The notes under the pieces are model-generated. The model searched no databases and had not been told where the DNA came from. It was given only the letters and a program-made list of their open reading frames with translations. Below, in pieces: positions 24,351 through 33,528 of a stretch of DNA of 36,735 nucleotides. Within the stretch, counting starts at the first letter, position 1, and each line of letters starts with the position of its first letter. Source of the stretch: Rhodothermales bacterium (lineage in GTDB: Bacteria; Bacteroidota; Rhodothermia; Rhodothermales; UBA10348); the NCBI GenBank assembly GCA_017859335.1, contig JAFMNH010000013.1:1-36735 (forward strand), read 5' to 3'. Both the position numbers and the translations under genes were made by a program.

Positions 24351-26498
24351 CTATCGCCCCTTCACAACCGCTCTTCTGTGAACGCTGCCATCCTCCTCAA
24401 CCTGCAGCATGTACAGGCCAGGTGCCAGGTGGATCGTGTCAAGTACCCAGGTCGAGACCCCGGATTCACTGCCCGCTTTTGTCTCCCGCAAGACCGTTCT
24501 CCCAAGCAGGTCGAACAGCGTGATCGTTCGTTCAGTCGGCGCGCCTCCCTCCACGGCAATGCGAAGTCGGGATGCGAACGGATTTGGATAGGCCTCGATC
24601 AGCAAGGTTTCGGACGGCATTTCCGGGCGATTCTCCCGATCTACACCCGATCTGATTTGCCGATAGATGGCTATGCCGGGCTGAGGGGGCGCCCCCATGT
24701 CCCTTCCCAGGATGATGACGCGGCCCTCGTCCTCCGTCAGGTACGACCACTGCGACTGCTCACCCGGTCCCTGAGCTACTCCCGACGGCTCTGCGCTCGA
24801 CAGGATCTGACCGCTGATGGCATGTACGGAAACGGAGCGGTCCGCCGAGACGAAATAGGAACCATCAGCCAGAAAATGCTTGGTTGCCAAGAGGGAGAAT
24901 CCGTGGACTTCAGCCGTTTCAGCATCGTATATCTGCGGTCCGAAACTGCCCACCCACTGCCCGGCAGGGTCGGCGTAGGCATCCAGGTTCTGGGTCTCCC
25001 GCTGCCACATGATCTGGCCGTCCGAATCTCGCAGCTTCGTCAGGTTCTTGGACTTCGTTCCCGTGTAGATGAATCCTCCCTGGGGATCGAATCCCATGAC
25101 AAAAGGCCATCCTCCAATGAACGCTTTCCATTCAATGAAGCCATCCTCCACCCGGAGTTTGCGCAGATAATTGTCCCCGGTGCCGACGTAGAGATGACCG
25201 CCTGAGAACACCAGCTTCCGGATCTGCCCCCAGCCCTGTCCCTGCGGAACCGTCCAAAGCAGCGATCGGGACTGGATATCGAAAAGACCTACCTGGCCTC
25301 CAACGGTCCCCCCAACCGCAATGAATCGTCCATCCTCCGATACAGCCAGCTCCAACGACTCCAAGAGCCTGCCCACAGGAGTACTGAGCGGCTCTTCAAC
25401 GCTCCAGACAGGCTCTCCCGTCCAGCCATCCAGAACAACCATCGTGTAGGTCGAAGGACGACGGAACCACCAGTGGGTCGGGTTGATCACGTAGGCAACC
25501 CACCTGCCGTCACTCGACATATCACCACCCCAGATTTCCCAGCCTGGCGTATGCTCCCAGAGCAATGTCCCGTCGAACGCATATTTCTGGACCTTGCCCG
25601 AGGCCATGAGGGTCGAATCCGTGTCGGCGTCGCCCGTGCGTACCCAGTTTTCCTGTCCTGGAAAGGCAACGAAGGTACCCTCGGACTCAGATACCGCTCC
25701 TCTCCAAAACCCAGTGGGCGTTTCGATGACCTTCTCCAGCTCGAAACGAGGGATGGCTTGCGGCAGGGGCTCCAACACGATGTCCAGTCCCTCGGTCGCA
25801 CCTTTCTGCAGCGGCAGAACCTGTCGCAGCCGATCGTCGGACTCGACAATCAACAACCAGTCATCGCGATCCCGGACAGAGACCTCAAACGAAACGGCAC
25901 CACCGCCAGTTGACTGCACGGGAACGATGTAGGGATCCGAGAAAGCAGTCCTGAGCTCCATTCGGACCATCCCCGTTCCGTTGCGTACTGTCCCCTCCAC
26001 CCGCATCGGGCCGGACATGGCCTCTGAAGGGGTTGGTCGACCTAGGTTCTCGAACGTGACCCGCTTGGCCAATGGGAACTCATCCTGCCCCTCGGCACCC
26101 CTGTCGACCAGGAAACGGAAAATGATTTCGCGTTCAAAGAATCCCTGCGGAGCACCCGCCTCGTAGACGCCAGACGACCACGCCTGCACCCACGTCGTTT
26201 CAGCGGGCGCCAACGCGATGTATCCTCCGTTCGGAAAGGTGGCGAATCCGCCACCGGGATTGGGGTAGTCGGGCGATTCGAACTGGAAGGAAAACCGCTC
26301 CGGGGATGGTTGACTGCCTTGGTTCACCACGCGCACCATGAAATTGGGCTTCCCATCCAGTGGATATACCAACGTGTCCGGGCTGACCCAGGTCAACTCA
26401 TGGTCATGGAATGAACCGGTCTGTGCGTGGATTTCGGCCTGAGGCAGAAGAGCTGCCACGAGGAGAAGAGCGCCGAGGGCGCGATAAGCGGTGTGCAT
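24351..26498 (-). CDS. Secreted PQQ-type beta-propeller protein with type IX sorting domain
   Basis: The start at 26498 gives a signal peptide (ALLLVAALLPQAEIHAQ) and 715 residues. A beta-sandwich N-terminal region (about 25-240) precedes a PQQ/WD-like propeller (about 240-590). Propeller blades are visible as KYAFDGTLLWEHTPG, VLDGWTGEPVWSVEEP, VEDGFIEWKAFIGGWP and LRDSDGQIMWQRE. The last 80 residues form a sorting domain (EAYPNPFASRLRIAV, LFDLLGRTV, LAPGLYMLQVE, VVKGR). It has no PQQ-binding catalytic residues that I can identify, so a binding role is more likely. It is divergent from the zinc-ribbon gene, with 46 bases between the starts. Confidence 0.88.
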   Translation of the reverse strand: MHTAYRALGALLLVAALLPQAEIHAQTGSFHDHELTWVSPDTLVYPLDGKPNFMVRVVNQGSQPSPERFSFQFESPDYPNPGGGFATFPNGGYIALAPAETTWVQAWSSGVYEAGAPQGFFEREIIFRFLVDRGAEGQDEFPLAKRVTFENLGRPTPSEAMSGPMRVEGTVRNGTGMVRMELRTAFSDPYIVPVQSTGGGAVSFEVSVRDRDDWLLIVESDDRLRQVLPLQKGATEGLDIVLEPLPQAIPRFELEKVIETPTGFWRGAVSESEGTFVAFPGQENWVRTGDADTDSTLMASGKVQKYAFDGTLLWEHTPGWEIWGGDMSSDGRWVAYVINPTHWWFRRPSTYTMVVLDGWTGEPVWSVEEPLSTPVGRLLESLELAVSEDGRFIAVGGTVGGQVGLFDIQSRSLLWTVPQGQGWGQIRKLVFSGGHLYVGTGDNYLRKLRVEDGFIEWKAFIGGWPFVMGFDPQGGFIYTGTKSKNLTKLRDSDGQIMWQRETQNLDAYADPAGQWVGSFGPQIYDAETAEVHGFSLLATKHFLADGSYFVSADRSVSVHAISGQILSSAEPSGVAQGPGEQSQWSYLTEDEGRVIILGRDMGAPPQPGIAIYRQIRSGVDRENRPEMPSETLLIEAYPNPFASRLRIAVEGGAPTERTITLFDLLGRTVLRETKAGSESGVSTWVLDTIHLAPGLYMLQVEEDGSVHRRAVVKGR

Positions 26499-26544
26499 GA
26501 AAGGATGTATATTGGGGGAGCGCCTTGGTACGGATGTTAAAACC

Positions 26545-26742
26545 ATGTACGATCGTCCGCAACGTCTGGATGTGCCGGCTCCTGCAGAGCCAACCCCACC
26601 GGCGAAGACTGCCGGTGACAGTCAGGTCAGCACCCATTACTGGGACTGGTGTCCTCGCTGTTCCAATCGATTGGAGTCCGTCAAGTGCAAATACGTATGC
26701 CGGCGCTGCGGCTACTTCATGTCCTGTGCAGATTTCGATTGA
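26545..26742 (+). CDS. Small zinc-ribbon protein, 65 residues
   Basis: The start at 26545 (MYDRPQRL) gives 65 residues; an ATG at 26491 would run back over the neighbouring gene's start. The C-terminal half has four metal-type cysteines, CPRCSNRL followed by CKYVCRRCGY, plus a further SCADFD. This pattern fits a zinc ribbon (CxxC...CxxC) found in short conserved bacterial proteins. The N-terminal part is Pro-rich and probably disordered. No function is known. It is convergent with the DUF5916 gene, with 16 bases between the stops. Confidence 0.72.
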   Translation: MYDRPQRLDVPAPAEPTPPAKTAGDSQVSTHYWDWCPRCSNRLESVKCKYVCRRCGYFMSCADFD

Positions 26743-26746
26743 CCCG

Positions 26747-26763
26747 AGTGATCAATGATCACT
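26747..26763. repeat. 17-bp palindrome between convergent stops
   Basis: AGTGATCA, a single A, then TGATCACT make an 8-bp perfect inverted repeat around one base. It overlaps the stop codon of the DUF5916 gene and starts 5 bases after the zinc-ribbon stop. It may act as a weak convergent terminator or a binding site. Confidence 0.5.
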
Positions 26764-29014
26764 TGTACACGTCAAACAGATACGCATATTTGACGGTCAG
26801 TCCTTTCACGACGGGCTCACCCGGAAACGTGTCATTCATGGTCAGACTGTCCAATCGGTTGACTGAGTTGTAGACGACGAACAACCCAGTATTAGCTGCC
26901 TGAAGCCATCCGAAGCGAATGTTCATCGACCATTCTTGGGACTGGTCGTTGTACTGCCCTAAAGCTTGCACGTAGATCCGAGGAGAAAAAGAGTACGACG
27001 CACGGGCGCGGAACAGGTTGGTAATGAACGCGCCACCCGGCAAATCCACTCGGTTGTGCCCGAGGGCGAACTCGGCGGTAATCGTGTCGCCGTAGCGGGC
27101 AGTAAGCTCCGGAACCCAGGCCGTGCGTGTTCCCCCGAAAAACCCACCTTGGTTGAGTCGGATTTCGAGTCGAACGGGGCTGCGCTCGGGCATCATGCCG
27201 ACAATCTGCCACTCGGAATGGGAATAGCTGCCCACAGGCACGTTGACACCGTCTGCAATCTCAAAGGGCGACTGAACCCCTTCGAGGGTCCAATTGCGAC
27301 CCGTGTGGATCTCATATCCAGACCGCCATTCCCAGTGATTGTCCACATGGAGATATCCGGTCTGCTGGAATCCGTCCCGCTTCCAATATCCTCGGTAAGT
27401 GACGTGGGGGCGTAACTCCTGCAGATTCAGCAGGTCCCTGGGACGAAATCGGGAGAATGCCGTTGCCGAGAGCTTGCGATAATCAGTCCGTCGAAGGAAT
27501 CCAATACCGGGATTGAAGGCCTCAGCTACTTCAGTATAGCCCAGCGACAGGATGCCTCGCTCATTCGAGTAATTAGCCATGATATGACCGGCCATTGCAT
27601 TGCCGCTCACTCCCGGCGTGTCTGAACGCGCCAGGAACCCGGAGAGGGTTCCATACTCGCCAACGCCCCATCTACCGTCCAGGGCATAGACCCTGTTCGA
27701 GGCATCATCGGATGCCAAATCCCCCGTATCCATTCTGTTGGTGAAAAGCACACCGACGGCAGATCGGTTTTTCATTTCCCTGAGAACCCTGGCTACCCCG
27801 AAATTCGAAGCGGCCAACATGCTGCCGACAGACTCCGTCTGCATCTCCAAGAGGCCGACTTTCCACGAGCCAACGCTACCCGTCACGCGCACACCCCCAC
27901 GTATCGGAACCGTCGATCCATCATCTCCGATTCCGATGCGCCGGCTGAAGAAAATTTCTGTCTCTCCACTTTCGCCTACTGAGAAAAGTCCCGCATTCTC
28001 GAGGAAAAAAGGCCGCTTTTCGGGGAAGAACAGAGAAAAACGATCCAGATTCACCTGCTGCTCATCCACCTCCACCTGCGCAAAGTCCGTGTTGAAGGTG
28101 GCATCAAGCGTCAAACTGGGCGTGATGGAGTACTTCACATCTACTCCGAAGTCGGATCCGATGGCCGTCTCCGGATTGACCACCGTGTGATCATGCTGTG
28201 CCGAAGACAGAGCGTAGGGGAGCAACTTGAGATTGCGGGGCACGGGGACCTTCAGATCAGACAGGGTGCCGGCGTGGGTAACCCGCGTCAGGGAGAACTG
28301 GCGCTCGAGGGGTGACCAGAAGGCGGTCTCATTGTTGCGGCGAATGGTACGCTCGAAATTGATCCCCCACGTTTGCATGCTGGCCGTAGGAAAACGGAGC
28401 GTATTGAATGGAATGGCAAATTCAGCCGACCACCCATCATCGGTAATCCGGGTGACCACGTCCCATGCAGCATCCCAGTTCACGTTCAGTCCGCCGCCGG
28501 ATCCGCCACTCATCCGGCTTCCAAACCCGGTCCCACCCGAGGAGCCGATCAGTTGGGCATCATACTCTGCTCCTGCCACGTTTGTCCCGAAAACGAATCC
28601 ATTCTGCTGGTCTGCGAAGGTATCCAGTATGAACCGGAAACTGTCCGAATCGCCGAGAGAGGCATCCCTGCGACGATCCGATACAATAAGCCCCGATGGA
28701 TCCGGGTCCAGCAGAACCGCACCGATATAGAGCATACTTCCATGGACGCCTACCCTGACACGCGTATCAAAGCTGGCCGGCTGCCCGTCAAAAGGCGTCG
28801 TCTGTGTGAACGCATGGGCAAATGGCACGTGGTCCCACGCAGGGTCGCCCTCAATAAGGCCGTCCAAGGTCGGTGCTGCCGAGAGCGTGACTGCTTGAAC
28901 GTCAGGACGATCCGTGCTTTGGGAAAAGACAGGCACGGCCATGATGAGCGTGAGGCAGGCGCACCCCAGCAGTTTGGGGAGTGCTCGTGGATGGGTCATC
29001 GATGTCGTATTCAT
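26759..29014 (-). CDS. DUF5916 outer-membrane barrel protein with N-terminal CBM9-like domain
   Basis: The 751-residue protein has a signal peptide (LTLIMAVPVFSQ). A CBM9-like beta-sandwich (about 38-235) starts APTLDGLIEGDPAWDHV. A barrel region follows that carries the DUF5916 signature NTDFAQVEVDEQQVNLDRF, with FFPEKRPFFLENAGLF and SRRIGIG. The start codon overlaps the upstream BNR gene's stop (ATGA), so translation is coupled. It is paralogous to the protein at 33529-35727. The family is thought to be an outer-membrane carbohydrate-related barrel; no substrate is known. A Gly/Ser-rich insert (SGGTGFGSRMSGGSGGG) lies in the CBM9-like part. Confidence 0.9.
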   Translation of the reverse strand: MNTTSMTHPRALPKLLGCACLTLIMAVPVFSQSTDRPDVQAVTLSAAPTLDGLIEGDPAWDHVPFAHAFTQTTPFDGQPASFDTRVRVGVHGSMLYIGAVLLDPDPSGLIVSDRRRDASLGDSDSFRFILDTFADQQNGFVFGTNVAGAEYDAQLIGSSGGTGFGSRMSGGSGGGLNVNWDAAWDVVTRITDDGWSAEFAIPFNTLRFPTASMQTWGINFERTIRRNNETAFWSPLERQFSLTRVTHAGTLSDLKVPVPRNLKLLPYALSSAQHDHTVVNPETAIGSDFGVDVKYSITPSLTLDATFNTDFAQVEVDEQQVNLDRFSLFFPEKRPFFLENAGLFSVGESGETEIFFSRRIGIGDDGSTVPIRGGVRVTGSVGSWKVGLLEMQTESVGSMLAASNFGVARVLREMKNRSAVGVLFTNRMDTGDLASDDASNRVYALDGRWGVGEYGTLSGFLARSDTPGVSGNAMAGHIMANYSNERGILSLGYTEVAEAFNPGIGFLRRTDYRKLSATAFSRFRPRDLLNLQELRPHVTYRGYWKRDGFQQTGYLHVDNHWEWRSGYEIHTGRNWTLEGVQSPFEIADGVNVPVGSYSHSEWQIVGMMPERSPVRLEIRLNQGGFFGGTRTAWVPELTARYGDTITAEFALGHNRVDLPGGAFITNLFRARASYSFSPRIYVQALGQYNDQSQEWSMNIRFGWLQAANTGLFVVYNSVNRLDSLTMNDTFPGEPVVKGLTVKYAYLFDVYK

Positions 29015-32000
29015 TCGTGGGAGGTAGGCATGGTTTGCAGCGCTTCGCTGGCCAAGGTTGCCCGCTGATTGAGTTCGTCGTACTGCCGCTGTAGTTCGAG
29101 CAGACGCTCGTAAGCATGATTGCCCGGTTTCTGGTCTGCTGCCATCACCATGCTGCGCAGGTATCCGATCTGGTTCTGAAGCATGGGCGGGGGATAGCTG
29201 TCGGAGTTGTCCGTTACCAGTTGGGCCCGGACTTCCTGTAGCTCATGCACGGGGTTGGCTTCGGCTTCGGCAAGGCGCCGCCGCCGATCCCGTCGACCTG
29301 TCTCCGGGGTCTCCACCTCTTGGGGAGCGTCTTCGAGCAGGGCATCAATCCAGTCCACCAGATCGGCGGCGGCGCCCTCCAACTCCCGGATCTGCCAGAC
29401 CAGTGCGTACTGCTCCTCCAAGTCAACCACCGATATGCCCTCCGCGACTACGGCAGGATCCGGCAGCAATTCGAAAGGCATCTCGACGTGCCACTGACCT
29501 ACCGTCAGCCGGGCTCGGTACGGTCCCGGTGTGGCCCGAAGTCGACCCGCCATTTCTCCTCCGGAACGCAACGGCCCATCCACATTGAAATCCCATACAA
29601 ACCGGTTCAGTCCCTGGTTGGTGTCCAGCCCCTCCACGGGAGCGGGAGCTCTCTGTGGACCGCGCATGCCCTGTTCGCTCGGGGCCTCCTGACGCGCCGA
29701 CGTGTTGTGGTAGCGCCTCACAACCGCGTCATCATGGAGGATTTCCAGCGTGATGTCTGCATCCTGCGTTTCCGTCAGCCAGTAGTCGAAAACCACGCCG
29801 GCCGATGTGTAGACGGGATCGGCCGGACCGCTTTGACGCGCGTACCGGCGCTCCATCACCACCTGACCCGGAGACAGGAGCTCATTAGTATCGGGACCCT
29901 CGAACGAGCGCAGGGGCTCGATCCGGTCCATGATCCAGAAACCGCGTCCCATGGTGGAGAGCACGACATCACCCCTGACAATGCGCAGGTCGGTGATGGG
30001 CGATGCCGGCAGGCCCTGATCGAATCGGTGCCATTGCGCTCCGTTGTCCATCGAAACGAAAAGACCGTACTCGGTGCCGGCAAAGAGCAGGCCTTCACGC
30101 ACCGGATCCTCACGAACCACCCGCACCGGCGTATCGATCGGAATCCCGTTCGACCCATCCGTCAGCCGCGTCCATGTCGCCCCAAAATCGTCGGTTCGGT
30201 AGGCGTACGGCTCGAAATCATTCAGGAGGTACCGGTATCCGGTCACGTACGCTGTTCCCGGGTTGTGCGGACTCGGGTCGATGTGCTGGATGCGTCCCTC
30301 GGGGGGCATGTCCGGCGGTGTGACCTCGGTCCAGGTTTCGCCGCCGTCGCGGGTCACATGGACCGGCCCGTCGTTGGCGCCGGTCCAAATGAGCCCGTCC
30401 TCGATTGGGGACTCTTCGATCACGTAAAGGGTTGAATAATGCTCCTCACCGGTGATATCCCGGGTGATCGGGCCTCCCGAGATGACCTGTCGTTCCGGAC
30501 GGAACGCGGTCAGATCCGGGGATATGGTTTCCCAGGTGATGCCGCCGTCCATGGTCTTGTGGACATACTGCGAACCGTGGTAGACCACATCAGGATCGTG
30601 CGGGGACACCTCGATGGGTACCGTCCGCTGGAAACGGTAGGGCAGCTCAGCCGGATTGCGGCCGTACATGTTCATGGCGCCCACGTAATAGTTGCGCGAC
30701 TGTCCTGTGCGGTTGGAATAGAGGTAGAACCGCCCCTTGCAGTTGGAATAGACCACTTCCGGATCACCCGGCTTGGGTACGGCGGGACCCGTTTCACATC
30801 CACCAACGGCTTCCCAGTAGGACTGAGGCCCACCAACGCGGTTGCCGGTGGCGTTGGACGGCACGCGCACGGTCGTATTGTCCTGCTGACCGGCATAGAG
30901 CCAGTACGGATCTCGGTCGTCGATGTCGACCTGGTAGAGCTCAGCGGTGGGCTGATTGTGCTGCGTGGACCACGTCCAGCCGTCATCCAGCGTCACATTC
31001 ACCCCACCGTCATTGGACTGGATCCAGATAGCCGTATTGTCCGGATTGATCCAGATATCGTGGTTGTCGCCGTGCGGCGTACTGCGCCGTTGCCAGGTCT
31101 TGCCGGCATCTTCCGAAATGAAGAAGCCCGTACTGCTGGCAAACACCCGATCGGGGTTTTTCGGATCGGCGTCCACGTTGGTGTAATAGAAAGGCCGGTC
31201 CATGAGGGGACGGTAGTTGGACACGAGGTGCCAGGTCTCCCCTTCGTCGTTGGACCGGTAGAGGCCCTCCTCGTCCGGCGTGGTCTCCACGAGGGCATAC
31301 ACGCGGCTCGGATCGGCAGGCGTGACCGCAAAGTCGATTTTTCCGATCAGATGATCGGGCAGCCCCTCCGTTTTCATTTCCCACGTTTCACCGCCATCGC
31401 GGGAGACATAGATGCCGTTCTCACTGCCATCATCCCCAGAAATGATGGTCCATGGCTTGCGCTCGGCGCGCCACATGGATGCGTAGATGGTCGAGGGGTC
31501 CGTCGGGTGCAGTTCCAGATCAATGCCGCCGGTTTGCTCCGATACGAATAGCACATGGTCCCAGGTGTCTCCGCCATCGGTGGAGCGATAGATGCCACGT
31601 TCCGGGTTGTTGCCGAACGGACTGCCCAGCGCTGCCACCCAGACCACCTCCGGATTGGTGGGATGCACGACAACGGCACCTATCTGTCCCGTGTCCCGCA
31701 GCCCCTTGAACTCCCAGGTCTCGCCGCCATCGGTGGATTTGTACAGCCCCCGCCCGATGATCACGTTGCTTCGGATGCCATCCGATCCCGTGCCCACATA
31801 GATGATGTCCGGATCCGAGTTGGCGATGTCAATGGACCCGATAGAGCCGGTTTCGAAGTACCCGTCAGACAGATTATGCCAGCTGGCACCGGCATCGGTC
31901 GTTTTCCAGACGCCACCACCTGTGGAGCCCATCACAAACATGTGCGGATCGGAGCGATGACCAGCCACAGCCGTCACCCTTCCGCCGCGGGAAGGTCCTA

Positions 32001-32133
32001 CATAGCGGAATTGCAGATCGCCGAACTGCTCGGAGAGCGTAAGCAAATCCGGGGAATCGGCTTGCTGGCCCGATGCAGGCACAACCGACAGGAACAGGAA
32101 GATCGTAAAAAGGAGGACCGGGGTACGGAGCAT
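29011..32133 (-). CDS. Large secreted BNR/sortilin-type beta-propeller protein
   Basis: The start at 32133 gives a signal peptide (LLFTIFLFLSVVPASGQ) and 1040 residues; an ATG at 32163 is an alternative. At least ten Asp-box motifs (S/TxDGGxTW) are spread from about residue 75 to 740, for example STDGGETW, SRDGGETW, SEDAGKTW and TRDGGETW. They make two sortilin-like propellers. A beta-rich domain (about 780-930) and a charged helical tail follow. These proteins are often annotated as glycosyl hydrolases, but no sialidase active-site pattern is visible, so the enzymatic role is unproven. No sorting domain is present at the end. It is co-transcribed with the DUF5916 gene. Confidence 0.9.
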   Translation of the reverse strand: MLRTPVLLFTIFLFLSVVPASGQQADSPDLLTLSEQFGDLQFRYVGPSRGGRVTAVAGHRSDPHMFVMGSTGGGVWKTTDAGASWHNLSDGYFETGSIGSIDIANSDPDIIYVGTGSDGIRSNVIIGRGLYKSTDGGETWEFKGLRDTGQIGAVVVHPTNPEVVWVAALGSPFGNNPERGIYRSTDGGDTWDHVLFVSEQTGGIDLELHPTDPSTIYASMWRAERKPWTIISGDDGSENGIYVSRDGGETWEMKTEGLPDHLIGKIDFAVTPADPSRVYALVETTPDEEGLYRSNDEGETWHLVSNYRPLMDRPFYYTNVDADPKNPDRVFASSTGFFISEDAGKTWQRRSTPHGDNHDIWINPDNTAIWIQSNDGGVNVTLDDGWTWSTQHNQPTAELYQVDIDDRDPYWLYAGQQDNTTVRVPSNATGNRVGGPQSYWEAVGGCETGPAVPKPGDPEVVYSNCKGRFYLYSNRTGQSRNYYVGAMNMYGRNPAELPYRFQRTVPIEVSPHDPDVVYHGSQYVHKTMDGGITWETISPDLTAFRPERQVISGGPITRDITGEEHYSTLYVIEESPIEDGLIWTGANDGPVHVTRDGGETWTEVTPPDMPPEGRIQHIDPSPHNPGTAYVTGYRYLLNDFEPYAYRTDDFGATWTRLTDGSNGIPIDTPVRVVREDPVREGLLFAGTEYGLFVSMDNGAQWHRFDQGLPASPITDLRIVRGDVVLSTMGRGFWIMDRIEPLRSFEGPDTNELLSPGQVVMERRYARQSGPADPVYTSAGVVFDYWLTETQDADITLEILHDDAVVRRYHNTSARQEAPSEQGMRGPQRAPAPVEGLDTNQGLNRFVWDFNVDGPLRSGGEMAGRLRATPGPYRARLTVGQWHVEMPFELLPDPAVVAEGISVVDLEEQYALVWQIRELEGAAADLVDWIDALLEDAPQEVETPETGRRDRRRRLAEAEANPVHELQEVRAQLVTDNSDSYPPPMLQNQIGYLRSMVMAADQKPGNHAYERLLELQRQYDELNQRATLASEALQTMPTSHE

Positions 32134-32287
32134 GACAACCGGGGGGCGTATATCGAAAAGCACGGCAACCTACCATTGTCCGAGTCGGCGGTCAACCGGA
32201 GATTTTCCACGACAGGATTCACTGTGTTCTGGATGGATCGATGACCCCAAGGGACGTATCATGGCACGTCCCACCTCACGCACTACC

Positions 32288-32680
32288 ATGCTGACCCTGA
32301 TCAAGAATGCGACCGTCTTTGCTCCGGAGCCCTTGGGGATCCGGCAGGTGCTCGTTGCAGCAAACCGCATCGTCTACGTCGGCCAAGCGGTACCTGAGCT
32401 CGATGCCAGGCTCAACGTGGATGAAGTCGATGCCGATGGGGCCCGGCTCATTCCAGGGTTCATTGACCCGCACGCTCATGTCACAGGTGGCGGCGGCGAA
32501 GCCGGATTCGAAACCTCAGTCCCGGCTCCCGTCCTGACCGATTACACACGGGCGGGCGTGACAACCGTGGTGGGGCTGCTTCGGACGGACGACCTTGTGC
32601 GCACCACATCTGCCATGATTGCACGCATCAAGGCGCTTCGCAGTGAGGGCCTGAGCGCTTGGGGCTACACCGGGGGATAT
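32288..32680 (+). pseudogene. iadA: Truncated isoaspartyl dipeptidase (iadA) remnant
   Basis: Residues 1-131 from ATG at 32288 match the N-terminal third of IadA, starting MLTLIKNATVFAPEPLG. The metal HxH is in GFIDPHAHVTGGGGEAGF, and AGVTTVVGLLRTDD and EGLSAWGYTGGY follow. Homology stops abruptly at about 32680, while the usual protein is about 390 residues. The lysine, remaining metal ligands and catalytic Asp are therefore missing, and the gene cannot be functional. The reading frame drifts on to 32815 through unrelated sequence and into the next gene. The abrupt end with a different frame taking over indicates an internal deletion. Confidence 0.85.
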
Positions 32681-32759
32681 TCTCATGCTACTCGTCAAAG
32701 GCGAGCGCAAGGAAAGCCGACAGGCCATCGAAGAAGCCATCAACCGACACCACTCATGA
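32655..32759 (+). pseudogene. 3' end of another gene fused to the iadA remnant
   Basis: In a different frame from iadA, an open stretch encodes ALGATPGDILMLLVKGER and continues KESRQAIEEAINRHHS before TGA at 32757-32759. The xPGDxxxLLVKG pattern with an amphipathic final helix is that of a genuine C terminus. It loosely recalls Mur-ligase-type proteins such as cyanophycin synthetase, which is often encoded beside iadA, but I cannot confirm it. The frame has no usable start and is read only from within the iadA fragment. Confidence 0.5.
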
Positions 32760-32763
32760 TGCC

Positions 32764-33423
32764 ATGCTCCGTTTCATTTACGTGGTTCTTCTGCTCTCAA
32801 CACCCGGCTGTATGACGGCTCAGGAATCGGCGCTTGTCCAGCTCTCCGGGATCGATTCCTCGATCGAGCAGGAGGTCCGCTATGCCGGCGTCAACAACTT
32901 CATGGGCCGGCCCATTCGGGGATATGAGGCGCCGGAAGTCATGCTATCCCGCGAGGCAGCCGAGGCCTTGTCCATGGCGCAGCAAGCAGCCCAGGAGCAG
33001 GGGCTGTCCCTGCTGGTTTTCGACGGATACCGACCACAGCGCGCAGTGGATCATTTCGTGCAGTGGGGCGCCGACCTGACCGACACGCTTAACCAAGACA
33101 TCTACTACCCCAATGTCCCCAAGGCGGAGCTCTTCCAACGCGGTTACATTGCGGAGCGCAGCGGTCACAGCCGGGGCAGCACGGTGGATCTGACACTGAC
33201 CCGGAACGGCCAGCAATTGGATATGGGTACGCCCTTTGATTTCTTCGATGAACGATCCCATACCGAGAATCCCGGCATTACCGGAGAAGCCATGACCAAC
33301 CGGTTGCTGCTAAGGGAAATCATGAGGGCTGCCGGCTTCCGCAACTACGTCAACGAGTGGTGGCACTATACGCTTATTGACGAGCCATACCCGGATACGT
33401 ATTTCGATCTACCCATTGAGTGA
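32764..33423 (+). CDS. D-alanyl-D-alanine dipeptidase (VanX/DdpX type, M15)
   Basis: The start at 32764 gives a short signal sequence (FIYVVLLLSTPG) and 219 residues. VanX motifs are in order: VRYAGVNNFMGRPI, DGYRPQRAVDHF, the metal motif SGHSRGSTVDL (Ser133, His135, Asp142) and NEWWHY (Glu198 catalytic, His201 metal). The enzyme cleaves D-Ala-D-Ala, normally in peptidoglycan recycling or nutrient use; VanX of resistance clusters is a relative. No VanA/VanH/VanRS genes are adjacent, so a resistance role is not supported. Export by the signal peptide points to a periplasmic recycling role. The ATG lies 4 bases after the TGA of the preceding remnant. Confidence 0.92.
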   Translation: MLRFIYVVLLLSTPGCMTAQESALVQLSGIDSSIEQEVRYAGVNNFMGRPIRGYEAPEVMLSREAAEALSMAQQAAQEQGLSLLVFDGYRPQRAVDHFVQWGADLTDTLNQDIYYPNVPKAELFQRGYIAERSGHSRGSTVDLTLTRNGQQLDMGTPFDFFDERSHTENPGITGEAMTNRLLLREIMRAAGFRNYVNEWWHYTLIDEPYPDTYFDLPIE

Positions 33424-33528
33424 AAAAGACGGCCGAAAAACGCATCCCGAATACGGGTACGCCGTAGGTTGCCTTTACCTTTTGAATACCGTCCTGCTTG
33501 ATCATTGTCCCAACCAGTCCGTCTACTC

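Noticed and set aside
29245-31551. Two long plus-strand frames (396 and 370 codons) opposite the BNR gene
   Set aside because: They mirror the coding frame of a clear Asp-box repeat protein and have no protein-like domain pattern.
29011-32133. Annotation of the BNR protein as a sialidase or glycosidase
   Set aside because: Asp-box repeats only show the propeller fold; the arginine triad and Tyr/Glu pair of sialidases could not be placed.
32764-33423. Vancomycin-resistance vanX
   Set aside because: The enzyme family fits, but no vanA, vanH or regulatory genes are present and the protein has a signal sequence, so peptidoglycan recycling is more likely.
33476-33484. Possible Bacteroidota-type -7 promoter element (TACCTTTTG) before the second DUF5916 gene
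   Set aside because: It has one extra T relative to the TAnnTTTG consensus and no TTTG element at the expected upstream distance.
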